Positions 52,502-60,397 of a stretch of DNA of 64,000 nucleotides are shown here, one piece after another (positions within the stretch are counted from its first letter, which is position 1; each line of letters starts with the position of its first letter). Source of the DNA: Gemmatimonadota bacterium (lineage in GTDB: Bacteria; Gemmatimonadota; Gemmatimonadetes; Longimicrobiales; Gaopeijiaceae); assembly GCA_022826565.1 (NCBI GenBank), contig JAJDUP010000005.1, forward strand, positions 62,001 to 126,000. Direction: 5' to 3'. The position numbers were made by a program, and so were the translations under genes. The notes under the pieces are model-generated. The model was not told the origin of the DNA, ran no database searches, and saw only the letters and a program-made list of their open reading frames with translations.

Positions 52502-52980
52502 TGTCAGTTCGCCTCCCCCTTTTCCCGGTCCTGTTGCTCTGCGTCGCCGGGTGCCACACCTACCGGCCCGGCAGCCTGTCAGATCTGAGCGCCGGCGACC
52601 GCGTGCGCACCTTGCTGACGGCTGACCAGCACGAGGAACTCCAGGAATATCTCCTTGGGGGCGACCGGCTGGTCGAGGGCACGGTTGTGGAAGCGGGTCC
52701 CGCCGAACTCCTGCTCGAAGTGCCCGTTCTGACCGTCGCCGAAGGAATCCGCGTCGAGTCGTTCAGCCAGCGGCTGAGGATACCGGTCGGCGGCGTGGCG
52801 GACGTGGAGATGCGCCTGCTGGACTGGAAGCGGTCGTCCGCGCTGGCCGCGGTAATCGGCGCGGCCGCGGGCGCAATCATCTGGGACCAGGTCAGAAGGC
52901 GCTCACGGCGGGGAACCACCACCACAACCGGCCCTCTGGAAGGCCCGATCGTCATCCAGATACCGTTTACCACGCGATGA
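52498..52980 (+). CDS. Small lipoprotein of unknown function
   Basis: 160 residues. MMSVRLPLFPVLLLCVAGC is a lipoprotein signal with the lipid-bearing cysteine at 19. The mature part has a beta-rich region (LVEGTVVEAGPAELLLEVPV) and a glycine-rich hydrophobic helix (SSALAAVIGAAAGAIIWDQV) followed by an Arg-rich stretch, which could insert in a membrane. I recognise no domain. It overlaps the cytochrome gene and the next lipoprotein gene by 4 nt on both sides, so the three are translated together. Confidence 0.75.
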   Translation: MMSVRLPLFPVLLLCVAGCHTYRPGSLSDLSAGDRVRTLLTADQHEELQEYLLGGDRLVEGTVVEAGPAELLLEVPVLTVAEGIRVESFSQRLRIPVGGVADVEMRLLDWKRSSALAAVIGAAAGAIIWDQVRRRSRRGTTTTTGPLEGPIVIQIPFTTR

Positions 52981-53363
52981 CCGGTGTAACTCGAACCTCA
53001 TTCGGCCGCAGGGCTGTCCTAATAACCCTGCTGTCACTCCTGGCGCTGGCTCCGGCTTCCTGCTACGACGATGAGATCGGTTCGCCTCTTGCCATCGAAC
53101 TCATCGGCCCCCAGACAGGACTTGTCGGCCAGAAGCTGTCGGTGCTTTACAACGCAACCGGACGCAGCCTCAGCGGGATCGTCTTCACCTGGGGGGACGG
53201 CGCGGTCGACTCGCTTGCGACAGCGGGCGCACAGTCCGCTTCGGGCGCCAGGGAGCACACATACGAAATCCCGGGAATGTTCACGGTGCGCGCCAGAGCC
53301 GAAGACTCGGTCGAGGGAGTGGCGAGCGCGGAGGTGTTCATCAATATTCAGCAGAGTCAGTGA
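52977..53363 (+). CDS. PKD-like domain lipoprotein
   Basis: 128 residues: a lipoprotein signal ending in LALAPASC (cysteine 29), then a single PKD/Ig-like domain with VFTWGDGAVDSL and HTYEIPGMFTVRARAED. PKD domains are surface adhesion or protein-contact modules. It starts inside the previous stop (ATGA) and lies 68 bp before the SusC-like gene. Because it is the last member of the coupled cytochrome cluster it may be a surface partner of the cytochrome or of the SusC/SusD complex. Confidence 0.78.
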   Translation: MTGVTRTSFGRRAVLITLLSLLALAPASCYDDEIGSPLAIELIGPQTGLVGQKLSVLYNATGRSLSGIVFTWGDGAVDSLATAGAQSASGAREHTYEIPGMFTVRARAEDSVEGVASAEVFINIQQSQ

Positions 53364-53431
53364 GTCGGCGTGAGCCCGGGAAAGCCCCGGTGCCGAGCCC
53401 GACAGCCACGTTTGAGAGGAGTCAAACAAAC

Positions 53432-56400
53432 ATGGTAAACCGATTGTTGGAATCCGTCCGCTCCCGCGGGAGCGGCGCGGCGTTTGCGGGGACGGCCCTC
53501 CTCGCGTTCGCACTGGCGGTCCCCGCCGCTGCGCACGCCCAGGACGGCACCGTCACCGGGACCGTCACGGACGCCGCGAGTCAGCGGCCCGTCGGCTCGG
53601 TGCAGGTGTACCTGATGGGCACCGGCCTCGGAACGCTTTCGCGTGACAACGGCCGCTTCATCATCCTCAACGTTCCGGCCGGCGAATACACGCTCCGGGC
53701 CGAGCGCATCGGATTCACCGCGATGGACGCCCAGATCACGGTGGGCGCCGGCGGGACCGTTCAGCAGGACTTCAGCCTTTCAGCGCAGGCGCTCGGCCTC
53801 GACGAGATCGTCGTCACCGGCACCGCGGGGGCCGCGCGCAGGCGCGAGGTGGGCAACTCGGTCTCGCAGCTCAATATCGAGGAAGAGGTCGTGGCCCCGC
53901 CCCAGAACGTGGACGCGCTCCTCCAGGGGAGAGTCCCGGGGATGTCCGTCACGCAGAGTTCGGCCAGCGTTGGCGGCGGCGCCATGATCCGCCTTCGCGG
54001 CAACGTCTCCATGACGCAGTCGAACCAGCCGCTCATCTATGTGGACGGAGTGCGCGTCCGCAGCTCGGGATTCGCCAAGAACGTCCCGCCGATCGGCTAC
54101 TCGGGCCGCAGCAACAACGACGTGTCGAGCCCGCTGAACAGCATCAGCCCGCAGGACATCGAGCGGGTCGAGGTGATCAAGGGCGCGGCCGCGACCACTC
54201 TGTACGGCACCGAGGCCTCCGCCGGCGTGATCCAGATCTTCACGAAGCGCGGCAGCGTCGGCGAGGCGACCTGGACCGGCCAGATCAACCAGGGCCTGGC
54301 GAGAAACCTCACCTTCGGTCCGGACCCCTCGCTCAGGCCGCCGTCCGAAAACCCGACGTCGCTCTCGGGCGGACGGTCGGACTTCCTCTTCATCAACCCC
54401 TGGCTTCGCGGCCACAAGCCGAAGTGCGACGACGCGATCGTAGTCGCCGACCAGCCCTGTGACAGCGGCCTCTTCAGCGACATGGGCGCGCATCAGCAGA
54501 ACTACGCGCTGAGCGTCGGCGGCGGTGCCGAGAACATTCGCTACTTCGTTTCGGGTGCTTTCGAAAGCGACGACGGCGTCCTCCCGAACGACCACGAGGA
54601 CAAGCTGATCCTGCGCGGCAACTTCACCTTCTCGCCGCGGGAAGACCTCCAGCTCCAGTGGAACACGTCGTACACCAACGACCAGCTGGCCCACACCGCG
54701 GGCGGCAACAACGCCCACGGGATGACGCTGAACACCTTCCGCCGGGACCGCAACTACCTCAACGACGAGTCCTTCAACGCGATCAACCCGTTCCTGAACC
54801 AGGAGATCACAACGCAGATCGACCACCTGATCACGGGGCTGACCGCCACCTACTCGCCGATGGCCAACTTCTCGAACCGCCTGAGCATCGGGTACGACCT
54901 GGCGCAGCAGGACAACCGCAACCTGCGGCCGTTCGGCTTCATCCGGGCCCCTTCGGGCATCCTCGCGACCTCGCGTTTCGAGTTCAACACCCTGACCTTC
55001 GACTACGTGGGCTCGATGGACTTCGAGCTTCCCTCGGGGATCCGCTCGGCGCTCTCCTTCGGCGGACAGTCCGTCACCACCCGCAGCGAAGTCACGACCG
55101 CCTACGGCGACAACTTCCCGGGCCCCGGCGACCCCGATGTCGACAACGCGGGCAACACCCTCGGCTTCGAGGACCGTACGCGCGTCGTCAACGCCGGCCT
55201 CTTCGTCGAGAGCAAGTTCGACTTTTCGAACAAGTACTTCCTGATCGCGGGCGTCCGGGTGGACGGCAACTCCGCCTTCGGCGCGGACTTCGGCTTCCAG
55301 GCGTACCCCAAGGTCTCCGGGTCCTACATCATCTCGGATGAGGACTTCTGGAACGAGTCCTGGGGCTCGATGAAGCTCCGTGCAGCCTGGGGCCAGGCCG
55401 GTCGCGCGCCAGGCGCCTTCGACGCGGTCCGGACCTTCGGTGCGGCCGGCTGGGGCGGTGTCCCGGCCTTCCTGCCGAGCAACGTGGGCAACCCCGAGGT
55501 CGGTCCCGAGACCACCACCGAACTCGAAGCGGGCTTCGAGGGATCGTTCGTGGACGATCGTCTTGCGCTCGACTTCACCTACTTCACGCAGAACACCGCC
55601 CAGGCGCTCTTCAGCGTCCGCCAGATCCCGTCTCTGGGCTTCACCAGCTCGCAGCTGGCCAACGTGGGCGAACTCGCCAATAGCGGGATGGAGCTGGGGC
55701 TTACCTACAGCATCATCCGCAACGACACGTGGACCTGGGACATCGGGAGCACGCTGTCCCTCCACGATTCCGAGATCATATCACTCGGCGGATCCCCGTC
55801 GTTCTCGATCGGCGGCTTCGGCTGGGTGGTCGAAGGAGAACCCGCTCCGGTCATCCGCTCCGACTGCGTGACCAACCCGGACGCGCATGCGGATCCAATC
55901 ATCGAGCAGGACTGTTTCCACGGACCGAACCAGGCCACGACCATCGCAGGCATGCACACCACCTTCCAGCTGCCGGGCGGAATCACCATCGCGGCCCGCG
56001 CTGAATACCAGGGCGGTGCGTACATGTTGAATGGTCCGCAGGCCGCGGCCACGCGCCGCTCCGTGCGCTGGGCGGGCTGCTTCGAAGCGTACAACACCTG
56101 GGAGACGCAGGGTTACGCCGCGCTCACAGCAGAGGAACGCGCCCGCTGCGACCTCAAGTTCTATCAGTCCGATTTCGCCATCCAGCCGGCCGACTTCTTC
56201 AAGATCCGCGAGCTGAGCTTCCAGGCGCCCCTGCCGGAGGCCTGGGCGGCGATGGCCGGCGCCTCGCGTGCCAACGTGACCATCTCCGGCCGGAACTTCT
56301 TCCGCTGGGTGGATCCGCTGATGCGCACCCTGGATCCCGAGGTAGGCGGCAACGTCGGCTTCAATACGCGCGTTCGCTCCATGACCGAGCACGTGCCGCC

Positions 56401-56440
56401 GCCGGCGTTCTACACCTTCGCACTGCAAGTCGTCTTCTAG
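53432..56440 (+). CDS. SusC/RagA-family TonB-dependent outer-membrane receptor (first copy)
   Basis: 1002 residues. Signal peptide ending AAAHAQD, a carboxypeptidase-regulatory-like domain (TVTGTVTDAASQRPVGSVQV), plug domain (VDALLQGRVPGMSVTQSSAS, IRLRGNVSMTQSNQPLIYVD, ERVEVIKGAAATTLYGTEAS) and a beta-barrel ending in an aromatic residue (ALQVVF). These receptors import bulky substrates with TonB, the substrate being held by the SusD partner. Start ATG at 53432 has GAGGAG about 10 nt upstream. The substrate is not readable; in this phylum SusC-type genes are common and need not mean glycans. Confidence 0.92.
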   Translation: MVNRLLESVRSRGSGAAFAGTALLAFALAVPAAAHAQDGTVTGTVTDAASQRPVGSVQVYLMGTGLGTLSRDNGRFIILNVPAGEYTLRAERIGFTAMDAQITVGAGGTVQQDFSLSAQALGLDEIVVTGTAGAARRREVGNSVSQLNIEEEVVAPPQNVDALLQGRVPGMSVTQSSASVGGGAMIRLRGNVSMTQSNQPLIYVDGVRVRSSGFAKNVPPIGYSGRSNNDVSSPLNSISPQDIERVEVIKGAAATTLYGTEASAGVIQIFTKRGSVGEATWTGQINQGLARNLTFGPDPSLRPPSENPTSLSGGRSDFLFINPWLRGHKPKCDDAIVVADQPCDSGLFSDMGAHQQNYALSVGGGAENIRYFVSGAFESDDGVLPNDHEDKLILRGNFTFSPREDLQLQWNTSYTNDQLAHTAGGNNAHGMTLNTFRRDRNYLNDESFNAINPFLNQEITTQIDHLITGLTATYSPMANFSNRLSIGYDLAQQDNRNLRPFGFIRAPSGILATSRFEFNTLTFDYVGSMDFELPSGIRSALSFGGQSVTTRSEVTTAYGDNFPGPGDPDVDNAGNTLGFEDRTRVVNAGLFVESKFDFSNKYFLIAGVRVDGNSAFGADFGFQAYPKVSGSYIISDEDFWNESWGSMKLRAAWGQAGRAPGAFDAVRTFGAAGWGGVPAFLPSNVGNPEVGPETTTELEAGFEGSFVDDRLALDFTYFTQNTAQALFSVRQIPSLGFTSSQLANVGELANSGMELGLTYSIIRNDTWTWDIGSTLSLHDSEIISLGGSPSFSIGGFGWVVEGEPAPVIRSDCVTNPDAHADPIIEQDCFHGPNQATTIAGMHTTFQLPGGITIAARAEYQGGAYMLNGPQAAATRRSVRWAGCFEAYNTWETQGYAALTAEERARCDLKFYQSDFAIQPADFFKIRELSFQAPLPEAWAAMAGASRANVTISGRNFFRWVDPLMRTLDPEVGGNVGFNTRVRSMTEHVPPPAFYTFALQVVF

Positions 56441-56454
56441 GAGGGGCGAGACGA

Positions 56455-57753
56455 ATGAAACACATTGCAAGAATTGCATCGAGCATGACGCACAAGGGTG
56501 CGCTCCTCCCCGTCGCCCTGGTCACCGTTCTCGCGGCTTGCGACTTCGATGTCGTGAACCCGGGGCGGGTGCAGGAGGAATTCCTCTTCGAGGTCGAGGC
56601 ACAGCAGGCGATCGTCAAGGGCATCGGCCGGGCAACCTCCGAGGCCCAGAACTGGGTCGGTTACACCGGAGCGGCGATCACTCGCGAAGTCCACCCCTCC
56701 GGCTCCACTGGAAGCTTCGGCATCACCGTGGAGTGGCAGAACGGCGAACTCGACTACGAGACCGTCAACACGCACTGGAACCTCTCCCAGCGCGCGCGCT
56801 GGTGGGGCGACGACGGCGTAGCCAAGATCATGGAGACCGGTGCCAGCGAACAGTCGCTCCTGGCCGAAGCCTATCTGTGGGCGGGGTACGCATATCGCCT
56901 GCTGGGCGAGAACTTCTGCGTCTCCGTCATCGACGGCGAGTCGGCCGGAGCCCGCAGCGTCTACTACGACCGCGCCATCGCGCGCTTCGATCAGGCGGCA
57001 TCGCTGGGATCGGGCGACATGGCGATGGCGGCCGTTGCGGGCCGCGCGGCGGTCAAGGCCTTCATGGGCGACTGGGCCGGAGCGGTTTCCGACGCATCGG
57101 GGATCCCCGATGGTTTCGTCTGGGAGATGCCGTACTTCGACACCGAGGGCGACGCGACCCGCAACCGGATCCAGTTCGCGTCACAGGCCGAGCCCTACAA
57201 GGCCCACACGCAGAGGTTCACGAAGTATGAGGACTACGGCCTCAGTGACAACAACGCCGATGGCGATCCCAGAATCCCGTTCAAGATCACCGACGAGACC
57301 GGGGACGCCGCGGTGCAGTGCTGCGGCCAGGTGCCCTGGTGGCCACAGCAGAAGTACGAGGACGCGGGTGCCGACATTCCGCTGTCGAAGGGAACCGAGA
57401 TGCGCATGATCGAGGCCGAGGCCATGCTCGTGTCAGGAGAATGGCAGGGCGCCATGGACAAGATCAACGCGCTGCGGTCCGCCGCCGGGGTCGAAGCGGC
57501 CACGGCGTCGAGCGCGGCGGAAGCCTGGACGGCGCTCAAGTTCGAGCGCGGTGTCGTGACCTGGCTGGAAGGGCGCCGCCTTGGCGACTTCTTCCGCTGG
57601 AACCGCGACAACACGCCCGGCGACCGTCATCCGCTCGAGGTGCCGTCAGGAAGCCAGAACGAGGGCTCACACCTCGTGCAGCAGGACCTGTGCTTCCCGA
57701 TCGCGCGCGGCGAGGTTGACACCAACCCGAACATCAACGGGCCGACCGGCTAG
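56455..57753 (+). CDS. SusD/RagB-family substrate-binding lipoprotein (first copy)
   Basis: 432 residues. The signal ends in VTVLAAC (lipid cysteine near 29) and the mature protein starts DFDVVNPGRVQEEF, the usual SusD lead. TPR-like helices follow (LLAEAYLWAGYAYRLLGENFC), with the conserved ending segments RSAAGVEAATASSAAEAWTA, KFERGVVTWLEGRRLGDFFR and LCFPIARGEVDTNPNING. It caps the SusC barrel on the cell surface. It starts 14 bp after the receptor stop. Confidence 0.92.
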   Translation: MKHIARIASSMTHKGALLPVALVTVLAACDFDVVNPGRVQEEFLFEVEAQQAIVKGIGRATSEAQNWVGYTGAAITREVHPSGSTGSFGITVEWQNGELDYETVNTHWNLSQRARWWGDDGVAKIMETGASEQSLLAEAYLWAGYAYRLLGENFCVSVIDGESAGARSVYYDRAIARFDQAASLGSGDMAMAAVAGRAAVKAFMGDWAGAVSDASGIPDGFVWEMPYFDTEGDATRNRIQFASQAEPYKAHTQRFTKYEDYGLSDNNADGDPRIPFKITDETGDAAVQCCGQVPWWPQQKYEDAGADIPLSKGTEMRMIEAEAMLVSGEWQGAMDKINALRSAAGVEAATASSAAEAWTALKFERGVVTWLEGRRLGDFFRWNRDNTPGDRHPLEVPSGSQNEGSHLVQQDLCFPIARGEVDTNPNINGPTG

Positions 57754-57781
57754 ACGCTGACGGGCCAGCGGGACACAGCGC

Positions 57782-57810
57782 GGGGCGCTTCGCAAACTGC
57801 GGGGCGCCCC
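57782..57810. terminator. GC-rich hairpin between convergent genes
   Basis: GGGGCGC (57782-57788) pairs with GCGCCCC (57804-57810) around a 15-nt loop between the SusD stop and the convergent membrane-protein stop. There is no T-run on either strand, so termination is only possible. Confidence 0.3.
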
Positions 57811-57818
57811 GCCGCCGT

Positions 57819-58214
57819 TCAGGGCACCGTGCTCTGCAGCACCCCGCGCCCGATCGCCACGATCCCCAGCGCGATGAACGCGATCGCGAGGACCGCGCCC
57901 ACCAGATGCGGCCCGTAGCTCTTCGCCTCTGCCGGCCGCCGCTTCACCACCGTACTGGTCCCCTGCGCGACAACCGCCGCGGCGATCATCATGAAGATGT
58001 GCCCGATCATCGCGGTCCCGAACGGCCGCGTGAACAGCAGCACGACCCCAAGCAGCACCTGCAGGTGGATCAGCCCTGTAAAGACGATCGCCAGCCGGGC
58101 CATCGCGCCGGAATACTCGCGCTTGCCGAACAGGCCCACCGCCGCGTAGAGAATCACGAACAGCCCGCCGACGAGCACCAGAAAGCGCAGCCCCGAGTGA
58201 GCGGCGTAGAGCAT
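57819..58214 (-). CDS. Four-helix membrane protein of unknown function
   Basis: 131 residues with four hydrophobic helices (about 8-28, 42-62, 70-90, 102-125): MLYAAHSGLRFLVLVGGLFV, a middle ARLAIVFTGLIHLQVLLGVV, HIFMMIAAAVVAQ and AVLAIAFIALGIVAIGRGVL. Histidines H6, the one in LIHLQ and H in IGHIF could be heme or metal ligands, in a topology like small cytochrome-b561-type proteins, but this is only a resemblance. AGGAG lies 8 nt before the ATG. No known family is recognised. Confidence 0.6.
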   Translation of the reverse strand: MLYAAHSGLRFLVLVGGLFVILYAAVGLFGKREYSGAMARLAIVFTGLIHLQVLLGVVLLFTRPFGTAMIGHIFMMIAAAVVAQGTSTVVKRRPAEAKSYGPHLVGAVLAIAFIALGIVAIGRGVLQSTVP

Positions 58215-58373
58215 GGTTGCGGCTCCTGAAGTCTGGATGTGAAACGGTGCCCGAAGTCTGACGGTTGCGCGCCCGCCAGGCAACGCGCCCACCTCCCCGG
58301 CCGGCCCGCGCAGGGGCCGGGCCGCCACCCACGCGTCATTGATCCCCACCCGATCCCGGCATACCGTGAAGTC

Positions 58374-59456
58374 ATGTTCAAGACGGGCTACATCCTGAAC
58401 CCGCGGGCCGATTCGGTCTGGTTCCTCGGCCTGCCCTTCGCCGCCGTCGCGCTCGCCCTGGGCTTCCAGGCGTGGCTCCCCTACGTGGCGGTCGCGTCGA
58501 TCAACCTGTGGGTCACGACCCCCCACCACTACGCGACGTGGGTGCGCAGCTACGGCATGCCCGAGGTGTGGGAGCGCTTCAAGGCGCGCCTCATCGTGGG
58601 GCCCGTCGCCATCTTCTCCCTCACCGCGGCGGGGCTGATCTGGGCCCCCATCACCCTGCTCCTGCTCGTCTCCGCCTGGGACCACCAGCACAGCATCATG
58701 CAACAGCACGGCTTCAGCCGGGTCTACGACTTCAAGGCGAAGACCGGCCTGGAGAACACACGCAAGTACGACCTGGCGCTGCACTGGATCCTCTACGGCA
58801 ACATGTTCCTGCAGGCCCCCATGTTCCGCTTCCTGTGGATCCGCGAACTGCACCGCATGCAGATCCCGATATCGGCGGGGTTCGTCGAGGGCCTGCTCAT
58901 GCTCAGCTGGATCGTCACCGGCGGCTACCTGATCGTCTACCTCCTGCACCTCCGCAGGACGGTGAAGGCGGGGGCGCAGATCAACCCCATCAAGTACGCC
59001 TTCATTGCCGCCAGCTACTTCCTCTGGTACTTCGTGGCCTGGCACACGAACTCGATCCTGCTCTACGCGGTCGCGCACCGGGTCATGCACGGCGTCCAGT
59101 ACATGGTGATGGTGTACTCCTACATGCTCCGCTCGGCGGCTACCGGCGGCTCCCGCCCCGGACTCTGGAGCAGGCTCACCGGGAGCGGCAGGCTCAAGTG
59201 GTTCCTGATCCTGGGCGGCGCGTACGCGGTCGCCTTCCAACTCCTCATCAACCGCCCGCTCGACGAATTCGGCTTCGGCGTCGTGAACTTCGCGCCGTAC
59301 CCCGCCATCCCGCAGTTCAACATCCCGGCGCTCGACTATGCGGGCGGCTACGAGCTCTGGTCCCAGATGATGCTGTACGCCTACGCGCTGCTGCACTACT
59401 ACGTCGATTCCTTCATCTGGAAGGTGAGGGACAAGCAGGTGCAGAGGGGACTGTGA
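58374..59456 (+). CDS. Histidine-rich polytopic membrane protein, uncharacterised
   Basis: 360 residues with about nine hydrophobic helices. Histidines are concentrated at helix ends: TTPHHYATW, AWDHQHSIMQQHGF, ALHWILY, AWHTNS, AVAHRVMHGVQYM and LLHYYVDSFIW. Such HxxxH/HxxHH-like sets are typical of membrane diiron enzymes (desaturase-like) and of Brp/Blh-type carotenoid oxygenases, but the spacing does not match any family I can name. It is coupled to the next gene by a 4-nt overlap (GTGA). Function unknown; an oxidase or oxygenase acting on lipid or isoprenoid is an inference. Confidence 0.6.
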   Translation: MFKTGYILNPRADSVWFLGLPFAAVALALGFQAWLPYVAVASINLWVTTPHHYATWVRSYGMPEVWERFKARLIVGPVAIFSLTAAGLIWAPITLLLLVSAWDHQHSIMQQHGFSRVYDFKAKTGLENTRKYDLALHWILYGNMFLQAPMFRFLWIRELHRMQIPISAGFVEGLLMLSWIVTGGYLIVYLLHLRRTVKAGAQINPIKYAFIAASYFLWYFVAWHTNSILLYAVAHRVMHGVQYMVMVYSYMLRSAATGGSRPGLWSRLTGSGRLKWFLILGGAYAVAFQLLINRPLDEFGFGVVNFAPYPAIPQFNIPALDYAGGYELWSQMMLYAYALLHYYVDSFIWKVRDKQVQRGL

Positions 59457-60286
59457 GCAGGCGCGGAAGGAAGGGGCGGAAGCGGACTCAGGCCAGGCGC
59501 CCTCCGGCACCGCACGGGCGCGAGACGAGCGGCAAGCACGGTCGCGGGGCGGGACCGAAACGCGCCCGCCCGCCCGCACGATCCGTGTCGCCCGGCGGAC
59601 TTCAGCGCCTGGGCGCCCTCTTCCAGCGCTACCGCATCCTCTTCGTGATCTACGGGGTGGGCGCGGCCGTGGGGCTGCGCGAGTTCCATCTGTCCCGGAC
59701 CACCGAGCCCGTCGACTGGGGCAGCGACCGCTGGGCCGAGATGACCTCCGTCATGGAGCAGGTGAACCCCGACGATCCGGACACCGACTTCCTTGAGGGG
59801 GTGCAGTCCATCGTCCAGGGCGACGAGGGCGGATTCGTGACCCACTTCGAGGAGGCGCTGGAGTCCGACGTCAAGCACAACGAATTCCTGTTGCGTGACT
59901 ACGCCCAGCACCTGCTCGACTCGGGCGCCGACTGGCGGCAGCTGAACGACGCCGTGAACCGCTGGCGCGAGAACCATCCGTTCTCAAGCGAAGTCCTGAC
60001 GCTCGAGCTCGGCGCCGGACCGCGTACGCAGGCCGACATCTCCGTGCTGAACCGCGAACTTCTCGCGGTCCCCTGGATCGGCGGCGTCGAACTCGAGCAG
60101 TACGAGGCGAGCGGGCGGCCCACCTGGCGCGTGCACCTCACCTTCCGGCCTCCGCGCCCGATCGATGTGCGCGAGGCCGTGGCGGCCGTTTCGATTCTCT
60201 CAGTACCAACGGAGGACCGGCTCCGTCTCTCGGTGACCTGCCGGACGTTGACGGATTGCAGGGTGGCACCGCGCTCGAATCGCTGA
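59453..60286 (+). CDS. Basic-tailed single-span membrane protein, uncharacterised
   Basis: 277 residues. The first 50 residues are extremely Arg/Lys/Pro-rich, then one hydrophobic segment (LFVIYGVGAAVGLREF, about 62-78) and a soluble part with an alpha-helical region (LEGVQSIVQGDEGGFVTHFE, LLRDYAQHLLDSGADWRQLN), perhaps repeat-like. It starts inside the stop of the histidine-rich membrane protein, implying a joint role. No family is recognised. Confidence 0.55.
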   Translation: MSRRGRKGRKRTQARRPPAPHGRETSGKHGRGAGPKRARPPARSVSPGGLQRLGALFQRYRILFVIYGVGAAVGLREFHLSRTTEPVDWGSDRWAEMTSVMEQVNPDDPDTDFLEGVQSIVQGDEGGFVTHFEEALESDVKHNEFLLRDYAQHLLDSGADWRQLNDAVNRWRENHPFSSEVLTLELGAGPRTQADISVLNRELLAVPWIGGVELEQYEASGRPTWRVHLTFRPPRPIDVREAVAAVSILSVPTEDRLRLSVTCRTLTDCRVAPRSNR

Positions 60287-60302
60287 ATTCCAGCGGGAAT
60301 AC

Positions 60303-60317
60303 TTGCGGTTGTCGCAA
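60303..60317. promoter_or_regulatory. Inverted repeat upstream of the second SusC gene
   Basis: TTGCG-GTTGT-CGCAA is a perfect inverted repeat 81 bp before the receptor start. It overlaps a poor -35-like TTGCGG (60303-60308) that is 17 bp from CACTAT (60326-60331). It could be an operator or part of a leader; only the repeat is certain. Confidence 0.3.
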
Positions 60318-60397
60318 TCCGACCTCACTATGCACGCGGAGCATCAGCGCACCGGGGGAGGCGTGAATGCCTCGCCCACACTTGACAAGGAGGAGTC

